DNA of 64,000 nucleotides from Acidobacteriaceae bacterium KBS 83 (GTDB lineage: Bacteria; Acidobacteriota; Terriglobia; Terriglobales; Acidobacteriaceae). The number at the start of each line of letters is the position of its first letter. The stretch's first letter is position 1. Of this stretch, positions 55,679 through 64,000 are shown one piece after another. The notes beneath the pieces were generated by a model, which did not search any database, had not been told where the DNA came from, and saw nothing but the letters and a program-made list of their open reading frames with translations. The stretch spans positions 186,001 to 250,000 of the forward strand of contig KB906739.1 in assembly GCA_000381585.1 (NCBI GenBank), in the 5' to 3' direction. A program made the position numbers and the translations under genes.

Positions 55679-58600
55679 ATGTCCCGTTCCTGCCGCATTC
55701 TCCCCGTCTTTGCTTTGCTCGGCTCCAGTGTTCTCGCCTTTGCCCAGGCACCGGAGTACGCACGCGATCCCCACCAGGCCATCGATGAGTCCTACACCGC
55801 CGCCATCCGTAAATACACCACGGCGCCCGAATTCAACTCGCCGCTCACCGACTACCTGCCCGCCTCGAAGAGCGTGCCCACTCCTGCCAAGGTCCTCGGC
55901 GATGTCTCCGGCGCTCCCGGCATCCTCCCTTATGCCGAGGATGTCTACAAATACTTCCGCGAGCTCGCGGCCGCATCGCCGCGCGTCCGCGTCGTCACCA
56001 TCGGCCATACCGAAGAAGGCCGCGAGATGATCGCCGTCGCCGTCGCCGATGAATCTCTCCTTGCTCATCAGAAAGAAAACGACGAGCGCCTCGCGAAGCT
56101 CGCCGACCCGCGCACCCTCGACATGGACGACGCCAAAGCCGCGCCGCTCATCGCCGCTTCAACCCCCGTTTACTACATCACCGGCACCATCCACTCCCCG
56201 GAGACTGGCGCGCCCACCGCGCTCATGGAGTTGGCCTACCGCCTCGCCGTCGATGACTCGCCCTACATCCAGTACGTCCGCTCGCACGTCATCACGCTCA
56301 TCACTCCCGTGGTCGAAGTCGATGGCCGCGACCGAATGGTCGACATCTATCGCTGGCACAAGGCGCATCCCAACGACACCTACCCGCACCTCCTCTATTG
56401 GGGTCATTACGTCGCGCACGACAACAACCGCGATGCCATGACCATGAACCTTGCACTCACTCGCAACGTGCTCAACACTTACATCGGTTGGCATGCGCAA
56501 GTACTGCACGACCTGCACGAGTCCGTTCCCTTCCTCTACGACAACACCGTCGGCGATGAGCCCTACAACAGTTGGATCGACCCCATCCTCACCGATGAGT
56601 GGCAGATGCTCGGTTGGTCCAACGTGCAGGCGATGACCAAGCTCAACATGCCCGGCGTCTTCACCCACGGCGACTTCGATACCTGGAGTCCCGGCTACCT
56701 CATGTTCCTCGCCGCCATGCACAACGGCATCAGCCGCCTGTACGAAACCTTCGGCAACGGCGGCGCCGACACAGTCGAGCGCGTCCTCACGCCGGAGGAA
56801 TACGCGCGAACCTGGTACAAACCCAACCCGCCGCTCCCAAAGGTCCTCTGGTCGCAGCGCAACAACAACAACTACGAAGAGACCGCGCTGCTCACCACCC
56901 TCAGCTACTTCGCGCAGAACGGAAAGCTCTTCCTCAACAACTACTACCTCAAGAGCAAGCGCTCCATCCTCAAGCCCCAGCAGAACGGACCCGCTGCCTA
57001 CGTCCTTACCGCCGATGACCAATCGCCCAGCCGTCAGGCCATGCTGCTACGCGTCCTGCACGATCAGCACATAGAAGTCCAGCAGACCACCGCATCAGTC
57101 ACCGTCGAACTCCCGCAGCCGGCCAAGTCCTCAGACACCGACAAGGATGACGACGCAAAGTCCGCCAAGCCACCCACGTCTCGAACATTCCCGGCCGGCA
57201 GCTACGTCATCCGCATGGACCAGCCCTACTCCCGTATCGCCGACGCGCTGCTCGACCGTCAGTTCTGGTCTCCCGACGATCCGCAGAAGCATCCCTATGA
57301 CGACACCGGCTGGTCGCTCGGTCCGCTCTTCGGCGTGGATACCGCGCGCATCCTCGACACCGCCATCCTCAAAACGCCCATGCACCTGGTTCCCGATCCA
57401 ACTGCGCCATCCCAGAGCGCTTCCCTCTACGGCGACACCTTTCTCGTTGAAAACCACGCCGATCCATCGCTCATCGCGCTGCGCTATCAGTTCGACCACG
57501 CCACCATCACTGCGACAGACGCCGGCATGACGGCAGGCGGCCACAGCTACCCCGCCGGAACATGGATCGTGCGCGGCGTCCCTGCCTCCGATCTAGAGAA
57601 AGCCGCCGCGCCGCTGCACCTCCACGTCGCCGCCGCCTCCGACGTTCCCAGCGTCGCCTCGCATCCCGTGCCCACGCCGCGCATTGCTGTCATGCACACC
57701 TGGCTCGATACCCAGCCCGAAGGCTGGTGGCGTCTCGCGCTCGACAACCTCCACATCCCCTACGCCTACATCAGCACCCAGACCGTTGCCGCTGAATCTG
57801 ATCTGCGTGCGAAATACGACGTCATTCTCTTCGCGCCCGTTGGCCGCAGCTCGCAGCTCATCCTCAACGGCATACCCATGTGGGGCAACCCCATGCCGTG
57901 GCAGAAGTCGGAGATCACCCCCAACCTCGGCCGCATCGACTCCACGCCCGACATCCGCCCCGGGCTCGGCGAAACCGGCCTCGCGCACCTGCGCGATTTC
58001 ATTCAGCGCGGGGGCCTCTTCATTGCATCGCAGGATGCAGCCCAGTTCGCCATCGACAGCGGGCTGGCTCCCGGCGTCTCCGTCGCACCGCCAGGCGAGG
58101 TCAAGGTCGTCGGCACGATCCTGAATACCGCGATAGTTACAAATAAAGGGACATCGCCCAGCCCTGTCCTCGCCGGCTACTCAACTGCCCCGGCCGTCTA
58201 CAGTGAAGACGGCATGTCGTTCAACGTCAGCAATCTGCTCACCGGCGACCGCCGTCTCCGCGCGGAAGCAAAAACGCCGCGCCCGACCGGCCGCGGTGGC
58301 CCCGATGATCCTGACGTCCCGCAGGACCGCAGCTTCGCCCTGCCGCCGCCGCTGCCCAAAGCCAAGCCATGGGAGCCAATGCCCCTGACCGTTGAGCAGA
58401 CGCGCAACAATCCCTACGTCATCCCCGAACAGGATCGTCCTCAGGTGCTCTTGCGCTACGCCGATTCCAAAGACCTGCTCGTCGCCGGCCTGCTCGACAA
58501 AAGCGACTCGCTCGCCGAGCACGCCGCCGTCGTGGCCGCGCACCTCGGCAGCGGCACCACGCTGCTCTTCGCCAACAATCCGCTTTATCGCGGCGAAACC

Positions 58601-58705
58601 ATCGGCAGCTATGCCCTCGTCACCAATGCAATCCTCGGCTGGCAGCCGCCCCAAGTAGTCGGCGTCAGTCAGGAACGGACGATTCAAGGAACGGCTTCGA
58701 GATAG
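55679..58705 (+). CDS. Secreted M14 family zinc carboxypeptidase
   Basis: A 1008-residue peptidase with a signal peptide (ILPVFALLGSSVLAFAQ). The M14 catalytic domain (residues about 60-400) shows the zinc motif TIHSPETGAP (HxxE) and the substrate-site VEVDGRDRMVDIYRWHK, where many relatives have NPDG. The third zinc ligand is probably in WHAQVLHDLHES. The C-terminal 600 residues form a large extra region, including a gatase-like fold segment (LRDFIQRGGLFIASQDAAQF). Its stop lies inside the tail of a gene on the other strand (58665), a 41-base overlap. Confidence 0.85.
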   Translation: MSRSCRILPVFALLGSSVLAFAQAPEYARDPHQAIDESYTAAIRKYTTAPEFNSPLTDYLPASKSVPTPAKVLGDVSGAPGILPYAEDVYKYFRELAAASPRVRVVTIGHTEEGREMIAVAVADESLLAHQKENDERLAKLADPRTLDMDDAKAAPLIAASTPVYYITGTIHSPETGAPTALMELAYRLAVDDSPYIQYVRSHVITLITPVVEVDGRDRMVDIYRWHKAHPNDTYPHLLYWGHYVAHDNNRDAMTMNLALTRNVLNTYIGWHAQVLHDLHESVPFLYDNTVGDEPYNSWIDPILTDEWQMLGWSNVQAMTKLNMPGVFTHGDFDTWSPGYLMFLAAMHNGISRLYETFGNGGADTVERVLTPEEYARTWYKPNPPLPKVLWSQRNNNNYEETALLTTLSYFAQNGKLFLNNYYLKSKRSILKPQQNGPAAYVLTADDQSPSRQAMLLRVLHDQHIEVQQTTASVTVELPQPAKSSDTDKDDDAKSAKPPTSRTFPAGSYVIRMDQPYSRIADALLDRQFWSPDDPQKHPYDDTGWSLGPLFGVDTARILDTAILKTPMHLVPDPTAPSQSASLYGDTFLVENHADPSLIALRYQFDHATITATDAGMTAGGHSYPAGTWIVRGVPASDLEKAAAPLHLHVAAASDVPSVASHPVPTPRIAVMHTWLDTQPEGWWRLALDNLHIPYAYISTQTVAAESDLRAKYDVILFAPVGRSSQLILNGIPMWGNPMPWQKSEITPNLGRIDSTPDIRPGLGETGLAHLRDFIQRGGLFIASQDAAQFAIDSGLAPGVSVAPPGEVKVVGTILNTAIVTNKGTSPSPVLAGYSTAPAVYSEDGMSFNVSNLLTGDRRLRAEAKTPRPTGRGGPDDPDVPQDRSFALPPPLPKAKPWEPMPLTVEQTRNNPYVIPEQDRPQVLLRYADSKDLLVAGLLDKSDSLAEHAAVVAAHLGSGTTLLFANNPLYRGETIGSYALVTNAILGWQPPQVVGVSQERTIQGTASR

Positions 58706-59063
58706 ACAGGATCACGTCGTGATCCCACTCCTCCTCTGGCGCGTTGCCCCAGTCCATATCTGCGTCATCCGGTTTGTGGAAGTTCACGATGACCTTGATG
58801 TAAGGGCAACGCCGATACACAAACTGCTGCCCGTCCCGCGTGGCAAGTCCACCCTCCGCCTCAAACACGCGAAGCAGATCTGCCCGCGTCACCCCGGGCT
58901 GAATGCTTGAAACATCCTTCAGCACCTGGTCCATCGAGCGGGTCAGGGCCGGATCCACCACGGGAGTCTTCGCCGGAGCAGAATTCTTAGCCGAATTTTG
59001 ACCGGCCGCTACGCAAATCCACACCATTGCAGCAAGCACCACGCTCACAATGCGAGAACGCAT
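58665..59063 (-). CDS. Small secreted protein of unknown function
   Basis: A 132-residue protein with an N-terminal signal peptide (RIVSVVLAAMVWICVAAG). A mature acidic domain of about 100 residues follows; the middle segment VLKDVSSIQPGVTRADLLRVFEAEGG resembles the SmpA/OmlA-type BamE lipid-domain wording, in which GMTRADVLRLFG-like text is common, but this is a weak likeness. The ATG at 59063 has ggggaggggaa upstream. Its 3' end overlaps the M14 gene by 41 bases. Confidence 0.6.
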   Translation of the reverse strand: MRSRIVSVVLAAMVWICVAAGQNSAKNSAPAKTPVVDPALTRSMDQVLKDVSSIQPGVTRADLLRVFEAEGGLATRDGQQFVYRRCPYIKVIVNFHKPDDADMDWGNAPEEEWDHDVILSISKPFLESSVPD

Positions 59064-59162
59064 AAACTTCCCCTCCCCAACCACTGCGCCTGACAGTCTT
59101 GCACCTGAACTTCCGGTCACGCAACGGTGTAAAGTGGGGGCGACCGTAAACGTGAAAGGACA

Positions 59163-59546
59163 ATGGAAATGGCCAACATTGGCGCACTGATGGGCTTCAT
59201 CCCCACGCGCGATGCCGATGCCGCACGCGCTTTCTACGAAACCAAACTCGGGCTGCGCTTCATCTCCGATGATCAGTTCGCGCTAATCTTCCAGTCCGGG
59301 GTCAATATGATTCGCATTGCACGGACCGGTTCGTTCACGCCCGCGCCATTCACCATCCTCGGTTGGCAGTCCTCGAACATCGAGCAGGATGTCCGTGACC
59401 TCTCCGCGCGCGGCGTCAAGTTTGAGCGCTATGACTATATCGAGCCGCAGAACGAGCTCGGCATCTGGACCGCGCCCAACGGCGCCAAGGTCGCCTGGTT
59501 CAAAGACCCGGATGGCAACACCCTCTCCATCTCTCAGCACGTCTAG
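59163..59546 (+). CDS. VOC superfamily (glyoxalase/bleomycin-resistance-like) protein
   Basis: A 127-residue single VOC domain protein, the fold of glyoxalase I and related metalloenzymes. The first half has GFIPTRDADAARAFYETKLGLRFISDD; the second has FERYDYIEPQNELGIWTAPNGAKVAWFKDPDGNTLSI, the usual final strand with Asp-Pro-Asp-Gly-Asn. Metal-ligand positions are partly unconserved and no substrate can be named. The ATG at 59163 has aaagga upstream. Confidence 0.88.
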   Translation: MEMANIGALMGFIPTRDADAARAFYETKLGLRFISDDQFALIFQSGVNMIRIARTGSFTPAPFTILGWQSSNIEQDVRDLSARGVKFERYDYIEPQNELGIWTAPNGAKVAWFKDPDGNTLSISQHV

Positions 59547-59573
59547 CGTGGTAAACCGATACCCCAAACGGAT

Positions 59574-59640
59574 GGATTGTCATCCTGAATGTAACCGAAG
59601 GTGGAATGGGGGACCTGCTGTATCTATCGTTCGATATCGG
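59574..59640. repeat. Possible degraded intergenic repeat
   Basis: The gap 59547-59723 holds the string gtcatcctgaatgtaaccga near 59579 and gggggacctgctgtatctat near 59609. The pair resembles, from memory, a widespread intergenic repeat family in Acidobacteriota. The likeness is incomplete and no second copy was found in the window. Confidence 0.25.
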
Positions 59641-59723
59641 CGCGAAGCACCGCCCAGCTAATCCCCCAAACGTGCATTCTCCCCCGCGCTGAGCGAGACT
59701 GGAGAAGTCATGGTGAGTCTCTG

Positions 59724-60383
59724 ATGTCGCGTCGCGTTCTTGTCCTCGGTGTCGTGTTCTGCTGCTTCGCGCTCATCCTCTGGTCGGGTTTTCAGCACCG
59801 CACCGTCCATACGCCGCCGCAGCAGTCACCTGCTCCCGCGGCCGCCCCAACGGCCGCAAACGAGGCGACAGACACCGTCACCTCACCGCTTCTCAACAGG
59901 TCCGCGCCGGCCTTTACCCTGCGCGACCTCGCAGGTCATCACGTCTCGCTCGCCGACTTCCACGGCAAAGCCGTACTCATCAACTTCTGGGCCACCTGGT
60001 GCGCACCCTGCCGCGTGGAGATGCCATGGTTCATCGCTCTCCAGCAGAAATACTCTGCGCAGGGATTCACCATTCTCGGCATCGACAGCGATTACCCCGA
60101 AGACCTCGCCAAGGTCCCCGGCTTCGCGAAGAAGATGGGCCTGAACTACCCCGTGCTCTACAGCAACGGGCAGACCGAGACCGAATACGGCTGCTGCGAC
60201 TACTTGCCCATGTCCTATTACATCGATCGCGCCGGCACCGTCCGCGTAGCCACCATTGGCCTCAGCGACCGCAACACCGTGGAAACCTACATCCGCCGCC
60301 TCGTCGAGGCCCCGACGGCACCGCCCGGGAACCAGATCACCGCGTCAGCAACGGCAAATCCGACGACTCATCCTTCGCGATAA
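59724..60383 (+). CDS. TlpA-like membrane-anchored thioredoxin
   Basis: A 219-residue protein with an N-terminal hydrophobic anchor (VLVLGVVFCCFALILWSGF), a Pro/Ala-rich linker and a thioredoxin-fold domain. The redox motif is WCAPC in VLINFWATWCAPCRVEMPWF. TlpA/ResA proteins reduce periplasmic disulfides, often for cytochrome c maturation. A Gly-Cys-Cys-Asp (YGCCDYLP) near residue 165 is unusual and may be a second redox site. The start at 59724 is inferred from the anchor. Its last 47 bases overlap hemW on the other strand. Confidence 0.88.
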   Translation: MSRRVLVLGVVFCCFALILWSGFQHRTVHTPPQQSPAPAAAPTAANEATDTVTSPLLNRSAPAFTLRDLAGHHVSLADFHGKAVLINFWATWCAPCRVEMPWFIALQQKYSAQGFTILGIDSDYPEDLAKVPGFAKKMGLNYPVLYSNGQTETEYGCCDYLPMSYYIDRAGTVRVATIGLSDRNTVETYIRRLVEAPTAPPGNQITASATANPTTHPSR

Positions 60384-61563
60384 CGCCGAAAACCGGAATC
60401 CCGATAAACTCCGCAAACACCTCGTTCGAGAGCATCCGTCCCCGCATCGTCAGCGCCACGCGATCGCCCTCGCGCCGCAGCAGCCCATCATCCACTAGTT
60501 TCGTGACCACACCATCGAACCTCGCAACCGCATCTCCGAACTCCGCACGCATCGCGGTCAGCGACACACCATCCGCTAATCGCAGACCGAGGAACCACGC
60601 CTCCTCGAGCTCCGCCGCGCGATCCACCACCTCCGCACTTCCCTCCGCGGTGCCCGCAAGATACTCGCTCAGCTCATCCGTGTTGCCAAAGCGCACCGGT
60701 CGTCCCTCGCGATTGCGCAACATGGAGTGCGCATCCAGCCCCACGCCGAGGTACGGCTCCCGTCGCCAGTAGCGTAGGTTGTGTCGTGATTCCGCACCCG
60801 GCCGCGCGAAGTTTGAAATTTCGTACTGCCGCAACCCTGCCTGCTCCAGTCGCGCGCAACCCGCCTCATACATTGCAGCCACCGCGTCGTCGGTCGCCAC
60901 CAGCCCCGCGCCATAGCGTGCACCGCCGCCGATCAGTTCCCGTCCCAGCCGCGAGTCCTCATCCACCTCCAGCATGTACAGGCTCGCGTGCTCCACCCCC
61001 AGCCCGCACACCGCCTCCACTGACTCCATCCAGCTCGTCATCGTCTGGCCGGGCAGTCCCGCGATCAGGTCCACATTCACCGCCAAACCTGCCTCACGCA
61101 GCCACCGCACATCCTCTTCCACCACCGCCCGCGTGTGCATCCGCCCCGTAGCCGCCGCCTCCGCATCCACCATCGACTGCACACCCAGGCTCACGCGTGT
61201 TGCGTGTACTTCAACCATTGCTTTAAGAAAATCCGCGGCAATCTGTCCCGGCGCACACTCCACCGTGATCTCTGCATCCCGTTCGACAGCGAAGCTCTCC
61301 TCGATGGCCCCGAAGATCTCCCGCAGCCGTTCCGCTTCCAGCGTGCTCGGCGTCCCGCCGCCAAGGTAGATACTCCCCACCCGCCCCGGCAGGCACCAGC
61401 CTTCGCGCTCGGCTCTCGCGCGCGCTCCGCGAATCGCCTCACACACCCGCGTCACATACCTCCCATGCTCGCTCGCCGGAAAGACTCCCGACGCGAAGTT
61501 GCAGTAGGTGCACTTGGCGCGGCAGAAAGGGACGGAGATATAGAGGCCGAGCGTCTTACTCAT
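60337..61563 (-). CDS. hemW: HemW-like radical SAM heme chaperone
   Basis: A 408-residue radical SAM protein. The cluster motif is FCRAKCTYCNF (CxxxCxxC) near residue 13, followed by YLGGGTPSTL and the LIAGLPGQTMTSW block. HemW proteins were long called oxygen-independent coproporphyrinogen oxidase (HemN-like) but lack the extra Cys of HemN and act in heme trafficking. The C-terminal HemW-specific FAEFIGIPVFG end is present. It converges with the TlpA-like gene, sharing 47 bases. The ATG at 61563 leads straight into the family start. Confidence 0.92.
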   Translation of the reverse strand: MSKTLGLYISVPFCRAKCTYCNFASGVFPASEHGRYVTRVCEAIRGARARAEREGWCLPGRVGSIYLGGGTPSTLEAERLREIFGAIEESFAVERDAEITVECAPGQIAADFLKAMVEVHATRVSLGVQSMVDAEAAATGRMHTRAVVEEDVRWLREAGLAVNVDLIAGLPGQTMTSWMESVEAVCGLGVEHASLYMLEVDEDSRLGRELIGGGARYGAGLVATDDAVAAMYEAGCARLEQAGLRQYEISNFARPGAESRHNLRYWRREPYLGVGLDAHSMLRNREGRPVRFGNTDELSEYLAGTAEGSAEVVDRAAELEEAWFLGLRLADGVSLTAMRAEFGDAVARFDGVVTKLVDDGLLRREGDRVALTMRGRMLSNEVFAEFIGIPVFGVIAKDESSDLPLLTR

Positions 61564-61607
61564 TCATCTATTCTGCCAGCCTCGTAAGATAAGGGCTGAA
61601 GGAAGGC

Positions 61608-63608
61608 ATGTCAGAAGCAAGGTCCCCGAGGGCTGAGCAGCCCAGTCCGGAGAAAAAGCCGGATAACAAACCCGCCGCCCACGAAGAAGATGTCGTCGGC
61701 AAGGCGTATGACAGCCGGCTCATGGGCCGCCTGCTCAGGTACCTGCGCCCTTACAAATGGCAGGCCGGCGTCTCGCTCGTCGCGATCATCCTCAAGGCGG
61801 TCGCAGACATTCTCGGCCCGTACCTCACGAAGGTCGCCGTTGACCGCTACATGACGCACGACACCGCGAGCGCAGTTGCCGCCCAATCCACCTGGCTCGG
61901 CCGCCATCTCAGCGCATCGGCCGCCACCGGCATTACCCAGATCGCCCTCATTTACATCGGCGCTCTCTGCTTCTCCTACGTGCTTGAGTTCGCGCAGACC
62001 TATCTCATGCAGTGGACCGGGCAGAAGATCATGTACGACATGCGCTCCCAGATCTTCCGTCATCTGCAGCGCATGCACGTTGCCTTCTTCGATCGCAACC
62101 CTGTCGGCCGCCTCGTCACCCGCCTCACCTCCGACGTGGACGCCCTCAACGAGATGTTCACCTCCGGCATCTTCGAAATCTTCGGGAATATATTCATCCT
62201 GCTCGGCATCGTCTTCGTGATGCTGCGCATGAACTGGTGGCTCGCCCTCATCGCCTTCTCGGTCCTGCCGGTCATCATCTTCGTTACCCGCATCTTCCGT
62301 AAAAGTGTCCGTGACTCCTACCGTCGGATCCGCTCCGCGATCGCGCGCATCAACGCCTTCACGCAGGAACACGTCACCGGCATGAGCGTGGTCCAGCTCT
62401 TCAATCGCGAGCAGCGTGCCTACAACGACTTCGAGGCCGTCAACCGCACCCACATGCTGGCATTTAAGGACGCCATCTGGGCTTACGCGCTTTACTATCC
62501 CGCGGTGGAAATACTCTCCTCCGTAGCCATCGCGCTGGTCATCTGGATCGGCGGACGCGGCGTCCTGCGCGGCACCGTCAGCATCGGCATCCTGGTCGCC
62601 TTCATCCAATATTCGTTGCGCTTCTTCCGCCCCATCCAGGAGCTTTCGGACAAATACAACATCCTGCAGGCCGCCATGGCCGCCAGCGAGCGCGTCTTCA
62701 AGCTCCTCGACACACCCACCGAAGTCACCGCACCCGCCGGTCCCCTGCCCAGCCCGCGCGCCGGCCGCATCGAGTTCCGCAACGTCTGGTTCACCTACGA
62801 GCGCCTCACTCCGGAACAACTCTCGACCATCGCCGCCGCGTCACCTGAAGACCTCGAAGCCATCGGCGTCGAGTGGGTCCTCCGTGGAGTCTCCTTCACC
62901 ATCGAGCCCAATGAGACCGCCGCCATCGTCGGCCACACGGGCGCCGGCAAGACCACCATCATCTCGCTCATGATGCGCTTCTACGATGTGCAGCGCGGTC
63001 AGGTGCTCATTGATGGCATCGACGTGCGAGACCACGAGCTCACCGCTCTCCGCCAGCACTTTGGCGTCGTCCTGCAGGATCCGTTCTTATTCACCGGCAC
63101 CATCGCCGAGAACATCCGCCTGGGGACGAAATCGATCTCAGATGCCGACATGGAGCGCGCCGCCGAGGAAGTCAATGTGCTCGACTTCATCCGAACTCTG
63201 CCGCATGGCTTCAACGAGCCCCTGCGCGAGCGAGGCGCCGGCCTCTCCACCGGCCAGAAGCAGCTCATCAACTTCGCCCGCGCTCTTGCCCATCGTCCCC
63301 GCATCCTCATCCTCGATGAGGCCACGTCCTCGGTCGACACCGATACCGAGATGCGCGTCCGCACCGCACTCGACCGCATGATCACCGGCCGCACCTCGGT
63401 CGTCATCGCGCACCGCCTCTCCACCGTGCAGCGCGCCGACGCCATCCTTGTCATGCACAAAGGCCAGCTCCGCGAGCACGGCCCGCACCAGCAGCTCCTC
63501 GCGCACCGCGGCATCTACTGGAAGCTCTACCGCCTCCAGTACAAGGACCAGGAACTCGAGACCGCCTCCGGTATCGCCACCACTCCGCTTGCGCTCGGCA
63601 CCGACTGA
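61608..63608 (+). CDS. ABC exporter, MdlB-like, permease and ATPase in one chain
   Basis: A 666-residue half-transporter. The first 40 residues are a charged tail; six membrane segments follow to about residue 335. The ATPase has Walker A GHTGAGKTTI, signature LSTGQKQLINFARAL (Thr in place of the first Gly, as in MdlB-type exporters), Walker B ILILDEATSSVD and the IAHRLST H-loop. An extra segment of about 22 residues (YERLTPEQLSTIAAASPEDLEAIG, residues 398-420) sits between the first beta strands of the ATPase. The substrate is unknown. It has no close co-transcribed gene. Confidence 0.9.
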   Translation: MSEARSPRAEQPSPEKKPDNKPAAHEEDVVGKAYDSRLMGRLLRYLRPYKWQAGVSLVAIILKAVADILGPYLTKVAVDRYMTHDTASAVAAQSTWLGRHLSASAATGITQIALIYIGALCFSYVLEFAQTYLMQWTGQKIMYDMRSQIFRHLQRMHVAFFDRNPVGRLVTRLTSDVDALNEMFTSGIFEIFGNIFILLGIVFVMLRMNWWLALIAFSVLPVIIFVTRIFRKSVRDSYRRIRSAIARINAFTQEHVTGMSVVQLFNREQRAYNDFEAVNRTHMLAFKDAIWAYALYYPAVEILSSVAIALVIWIGGRGVLRGTVSIGILVAFIQYSLRFFRPIQELSDKYNILQAAMAASERVFKLLDTPTEVTAPAGPLPSPRAGRIEFRNVWFTYERLTPEQLSTIAAASPEDLEAIGVEWVLRGVSFTIEPNETAAIVGHTGAGKTTIISLMMRFYDVQRGQVLIDGIDVRDHELTALRQHFGVVLQDPFLFTGTIAENIRLGTKSISDADMERAAEEVNVLDFIRTLPHGFNEPLRERGAGLSTGQKQLINFARALAHRPRILILDEATSSVDTDTEMRVRTALDRMITGRTSVVIAHRLSTVQRADAILVMHKGQLREHGPHQQLLAHRGIYWKLYRLQYKDQELETASGIATTPLALGTD

Positions 63609-63737
63609 CTCTCCTGTCCGGCCTGCGACACCGTCCGGCGGGACCAATCGCCCGCATCAAGCATCAAAGGAATGCGTTAACGGCTGCCCGGCTGTCGGGA
63701 TACCGTTGACGCGGCACTCAAGAAAGGGACACTGCCA

Positions 63738-64000
<263 letters not shown>

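Overview
The window is high-GC chromosomal DNA. It most resembles an Acidobacteriota genome of class Terriglobia (Granulicella/Edaphobacter/Terriglobus type). The reasons are two Oar-like TonB receptors with an N-terminal carboxypeptidase-regulatory domain, a SYLF-domain protein, large secreted S9 and M14 peptidases, a full Gram-negative lipid A/LPS export gene set, and housekeeping gene orders such as msbA-yicC-gmk-rpoZ-coaBC and lptC/A-lptB-rpoN-hpf-rapZ. Nearly all DNA is coding. I saw no tRNA, rRNA, CRISPR array, prophage or complete insertion sequence. The assignment comes from protein character, not a database search.

Layout. 1-3.6 kb: the 3' end of a TonB-dependent receptor, a small lipoprotein gene, and a Gfo/Idh/MocA oxidoreductase gene that is visibly rearranged. 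3.6-8.0 kb (minus): a MobB-like GTPase, lpxD, a lipid A acyltransferase (lpxL/htrB type), a SYLF-domain protein and dcd. 8.1-13.4 kb: an HU/IHF protein, a Tat-exported sulfatase, priA and a short-chain dehydrogenase. 13.4-19.9 kb (minus): msbA-yicC-superinfection-immunity-like protein-gmk-rpoZ-coaBC-uracil-DNA glycosylase, with several 4-nt overlaps. 20.0-26.8 kb (minus): rapZ, hpf, rpoN, lptB and a fused LptC/LptA protein, with a 115-bp palindromic MITE-like element between rpoN and lptB. 26.8-30.3 kb: a hypothetical gene, cyaY, and two glycosyltransferases meeting tail to tail. 30.4-35.7 kb: a methylmalonyl-CoA mutase large subunit without its B12 domain, then a DUF1641 protein and a large NAD-type formate dehydrogenase. 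35.8-36.8 kb: an aldo/keto reductase.

36.9-44.3 kb (minus): a tight operon glgE - treS/maltokinase fusion - glucosylglycerate-synthase-like glycosyltransferase - MscS-type membrane protein. It reads as a storage-sugar and compatible-solute module. 44.4-48.7 kb: a mercuric-reductase-like flavoprotein, a DUF4126 membrane protein, a polyprenyl-phosphate-type GT2 and threonine aldolase. 48.8-58.7 kb (plus): pdxH, then an Oar-like receptor, an S9 peptidase and an M14 carboxypeptidase, suggesting peptide scavenging. 58.7-64 kb: a small secreted protein, a VOC protein, a TlpA-like thioredoxin, hemW, an ABC exporter and the start of a zinc-finger thioredoxin (trxC type).

The most unusual observation is in the Gfo/Idh gene. 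The 28 codons that should form its C-terminus are absent from the 3' end and lie about 490 bp away, inverted, in the middle of the same gene. All blocks are still open in their original frames, so the event is either very recent, a reversible arrangement, or an assembly error. The second is the 115-bp palindrome with TA-bounded terminal inverted repeats.
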